From Orientallactaga sibirica (Eukaryota; Chordata; Mammalia; Rodentia; Dipodidae), in NCBI GenBank assembly GCA_036365145.1, contig JAEOAD010001230.1:1-64000 (forward strand): DNA of 64,000 nucleotides. The letters are read 5' to 3'. Each line of letters begins with the position of its first letter. Positions within the stretch are counted from its first letter, which is position 1. The notes beneath the pieces were generated by a model, which saw only the letters and a program-made list of their open reading frames with translations, did not search any database and was not told the DNA's origin. Shown here one piece after another: positions 61,189-64,000 of this stretch. The position numbers were made by a program, and so were the translations under genes.

Positions 61189-62885
61189 CGTAATTCATTT
61201 CATTTATTGTATATTTTATTTTTTCTTTCTTTCTTTCTCTTTTGCTTGCTTGCTTCAGTCTTTGCTGTCTGTCCTGCTTCCTTGCTTTCCTTTCTTTTTT
61301 TTCTTTTCTTCCTTCCTTCCGTTCGTTTCTTTTTTTTTTTTGTTATTTTGGCTTTGCGATGTTTTGCAAGGGTGACTGAATGAAGAAATGATATACAGGC
61401 GATTTTTCCATACCTTGCCCTTGTGGTCCATCACCACACCTGCATGCACCGTGTTGTCAGGAAGGTTCTCAAGCGCCTCCTTCTGGCGACTCCGTGCCTC
61501 AAGGTCCACTTTCCAAGTCTGAGGTTCTCGATTCCTTCTGCCCACTCTTCAGCTCATAAGGTTTATAAGGAATTAAAAGGAGTTTCTGGGCTGGAGAGAA
61601 TACTTAGGGGTTAAGGCGCCTGACTTCTAACCCTAAGAACACTGGTTCGAATCCTGAGTGGGATTTCAGTCTGCAGGTCCCACGTTTAGTCAGATGCAAA
61701 GTTACGCAAGGGTGCAATGCCGCACATGGACACAAGGGGGCGCGCACATCTTGATTTCGTGCACAGCAGCTGAGACACTGCCTGCCCGCCCATCTCTCTG
61801 ACACTCCACCAGGTCTGCTGGGTTACCAGAAGTGTGAGCCTCAGGCAGAAAGGGCGCTCAAAACTCCTACTGAATATCTTCAAACCTCTGTCAGTTCTGG
61901 AGGTCCCAGACAGATGTGAGCAGATGACTCAGGTGCTTGTCGGGAGCCCCGTTTTTCTCCCACGCAGAGAGTCCCTGGAACACCCAGCCCTTCTCCTGGC
62001 CCGTCCGGCTCCAGATTCTCTAACCTCGGGTGAACGCGTCGCGGTCACCCGAGGTTAGAGAATCTGCTCGTTCCAAAAAAACGCTCCAAATGGCCGCCTG
62101 AGTTTGGACTGCTGAGCCAGGGGACAGGTGGTGAGGGGAAGGGTCTTTTTGGAAATGCAGCGATATCTTACATTTCATGCCATCACTCTTAGTTACGAGC
62201 CTACCGGAAGGGGGATGTCTGAAAAATGAACAAACAGGTCACAGAGGGTGTGTTTTCCTAGGAATGGCCCAGCCTAACTAAGGAGATCGTGGAGGGCTGA
62301 CGGGAAAGGGCCCGAGGGGTTAGAAGCCGGCCGCTAGAGACCAAGGCCCTGCTGGAAATAGTAAGGTAGAGAGATTTAAAATCTTCCCGGGGCTCTGAGT
62401 CCAATCACTTGGACCACTGTCTCAGCCAATCATTGTCGTTGATGACGAGAGGGACTCAGGTTTTCTGAAGTGAGCTCGGGTGTCGGTGCAGGATCCTGGA
62501 AGGAGAGTGAGAACTCCGTGAGGTGCGAGGAACAGTGTTCTTTTACTGCCCGCTCACCCAGAATATATACACATATGAATATATATTTAAATTATATATA
62601 AACTTATATGTAAATATATGAGTTCATATATGACTATACATGGAAATTTATACATATATTAGATATATAAATATATATTATATATTTACATATATGACAT
62701 GTATAAAATATAATTACATGTATTATAGATTTTTATACGTTATTTATAATACATAATACATACATATACTAACATATATAATTATATGTGAATGTATATA
62801 AATTTTTATATATATCTCAATAGGATTAGGTTTACGGCCATATGTAAATGTGTATCCATCAACACAGAAACATACACACACACAA

Positions 62886-62952
<67 letters not shown>

Positions 62953-63541
62953 AATACATACATACATACATAATTTTGGAGGGGGTACAGGGTAGCAGTG
63001 GCTGTAGCCCCAGGCTAACACAGAATTCACTGTGGCATCTCTGTCTGGCTTTGAACTCCCAGCCAAACCCTTGTAACATGTTCTTATTCACAATTGGTTT
63101 CCTGGAAAAGTTAGAATAACTTCTAAGAAGTGTCAATCTCAGAATTAAATCCTTCTAATGTCCTAACATACATAGTAAGTGCCAGCGAGCATTCTCTGGA
63201 TCTCAGTTTAAGGGAGGCTTCTGTGATATCGACTTTTCATGTGATGACACCAGGTGACTCTGGCCTTGTGTCTGTGTTATTTTCTTTCCCAGGTGATCTG
63301 CTGGAAAGTTTCTGAAACCAGCACTGAATTTTCTCTATCATGACAAAGGCCTGCCTAGCCATCTGTGTGTCTCCTGCAAAGATAGAGCACGTAGGGTTTT
63401 TTGTAATTTTCAAAGATTATCGAGTCGTCTCCTTAGCAGGACCTAATAGACGTTTGCCAAATGGGTTGTGTGTCATCGCTTCGCTTACAACTATTCCCGG
63501 CATTTAGGCTATGTAAAGTCAAAGCTTCAGTCTGTTTCGAT
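61189..63541 (+). repeat. Short monomer 18
   Basis: 2353 bp. SINE about 61588-61800 (with an extra 'ct' in 'catctctctgac'); CTCF-like motif 61729-61747; hairpin 62013-62065 canonical; (CA)n(TA)n about 62883-62948. Starts with 'cgagcgtaattc', as does the monomer at 54165. Confidence 0.93.
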
Positions 63542-64000
63542 CGTAATTCATTTCATTTATTGTATATTTTAGTTTTTCTTTCTTTCTCTGTTGCTTGCTT
63601 GCTTCAGTCTTTGCTGTCTGTCCTTCTTCCTTCCTTTCCTTTCTTCCTTTCTTTCGTTTCTTTCCTTCCTTCCTTTCTTCCCTTCATTTTTCTTTTTCTT
63701 ATTTTGGCTTTGCGATGTTTTGCAAGTGTGACTCAATGAAGAAATGATATACAGGCGATTTTTTCCATACCTTGTTGTGGTCCATCACCACACCTGCATC
63801 CACCGTGTTGTCAGGAAGGTTCTCAAGCGCCTCCTTCTGGCGACTCCGTGCCTCAAGGTCCACTTTCCAAGTCTGAGGTTCTCGATTCCTTCTGCCCACT
63901 CTTCAGCTCATAAGGCTTATAAGGAATTAAAAGGAGTTTCTGGGCTGGAGAGAATACTTAGGGGTTAAGGCGCCTGACTTCTAACCCTAAGAACACTGGT
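63542..64000 (+). repeat. Short monomer 19, cut by window end
   Basis: First 459 bp of a further short-type monomer: pyrimidine tract, exon-like block A, and the first part of the SINE from about 63942. The window ends inside the SINE head. Confidence 0.92.

Larger units (their letters stand above)
1..64000 (+). repeat. Macrosatellite array, ~2.35 kb monomers with long-type variants
   Basis: The same block order recurs about every 2.35 kb. The landmark 'cgatcgtaattcatttc' (or a one-base variant) falls at 11763, 14148, 16546, 18921, 21268, 23621, 25968, 28323, 30731, 33081, 35453, 39935, 42450, 44777, 49318, 51800, 54165, 56495, 58815, 61189 and 63542. By eye most neighbouring monomers differ by scattered substitutions and small indels, so they are highly similar. 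Two segments (3015-6867, 7722-11584) are inverted relative to the rest. Nothing outside the array is visible at either end, so the array continues past the window. Protein-like translations of the CA/TA and CTTT tracts are low-complexity artefacts. Confidence 0.97.

Noticed and set aside
1..64000. CRISPR array or other prokaryotic repeat system
   Set aside because: Repeat length, SINE content and microsatellites are those of a mammalian macrosatellite. No direct repeat-spacer pattern is present.

Overview
The window looks like mammalian, probably rodent, satellite-type DNA. It has no bacterial-style genes and no long ORFs. It contains B1 (7SL-derived) SINEs with the usual 'cctttaatcccagcacttgggaggcag' core, and tRNA-derived SINEs with a B2-like head ('ggctggagagatggcttag', B box 'ggttcgaatcc') and a CT-rich, A-rich tail. 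The tRNA-SINE bodies ('ccggatgcacatggtgg', 'cacaagggggcgc') remind me of dipodid (jerboa) SINEs. The species is inference from memory, not from a search.

Nearly all 64 kb is one macrosatellite: a tandem array of about 2.35 kb monomers (2320-2408 bp), 13 of them complete and plain, plus partial and composite ones. Reading + from the landmark 'cgtaattcatttcattt', a monomer holds: a pyrimidine tract; an exon-like block (minus strand); a truncated tRNA-SINE carrying a CTCF-like motif; a GC-richer stretch with a near-perfect hairpin; about 0.4 kb of AT-rich DNA; a (CA)n(TA)n microsatellite; a decayed B1 fragment; and a second exon-like block (minus strand).

Layout: 1-3017 forward monomers; 3015-6867 inverted long-type segment; 6865-7724 forward fragment; 7722-11584 second inverted long-type segment; 11582-35452 ten forward short monomers with a leading fragment; 35453-42449 long-type monomer followed by a hybrid; 42450-44776 short monomer; 44777-51799 second long-type plus hybrid (an approximately 9.35 kb higher-order duplication of 35453 onward); 51800-64000 short monomers to the window edge. 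Long-type DNA carries about 2.22 kb of extra sequence (36804-39026, 46138-48380) and a full-length SINE tail. All short monomers lack both. The simplest reading is that the short monomer is a double-deletion derivative of the long one that was then amplified from a single founder.

I find no gene I can name. Two exon-like blocks on the minus strand with plausible splice sites, and a 75-bp exon-like block in the extra segment, suggest that the ancestral unit contained gene fragments. The most interesting signals are a CTCF-like motif once per monomer (an architecture comparable in kind to DXZ4-like macrosatellites), a hairpin whose loop is flipped in some monomers, and repeated inversion junctions with microhomology.
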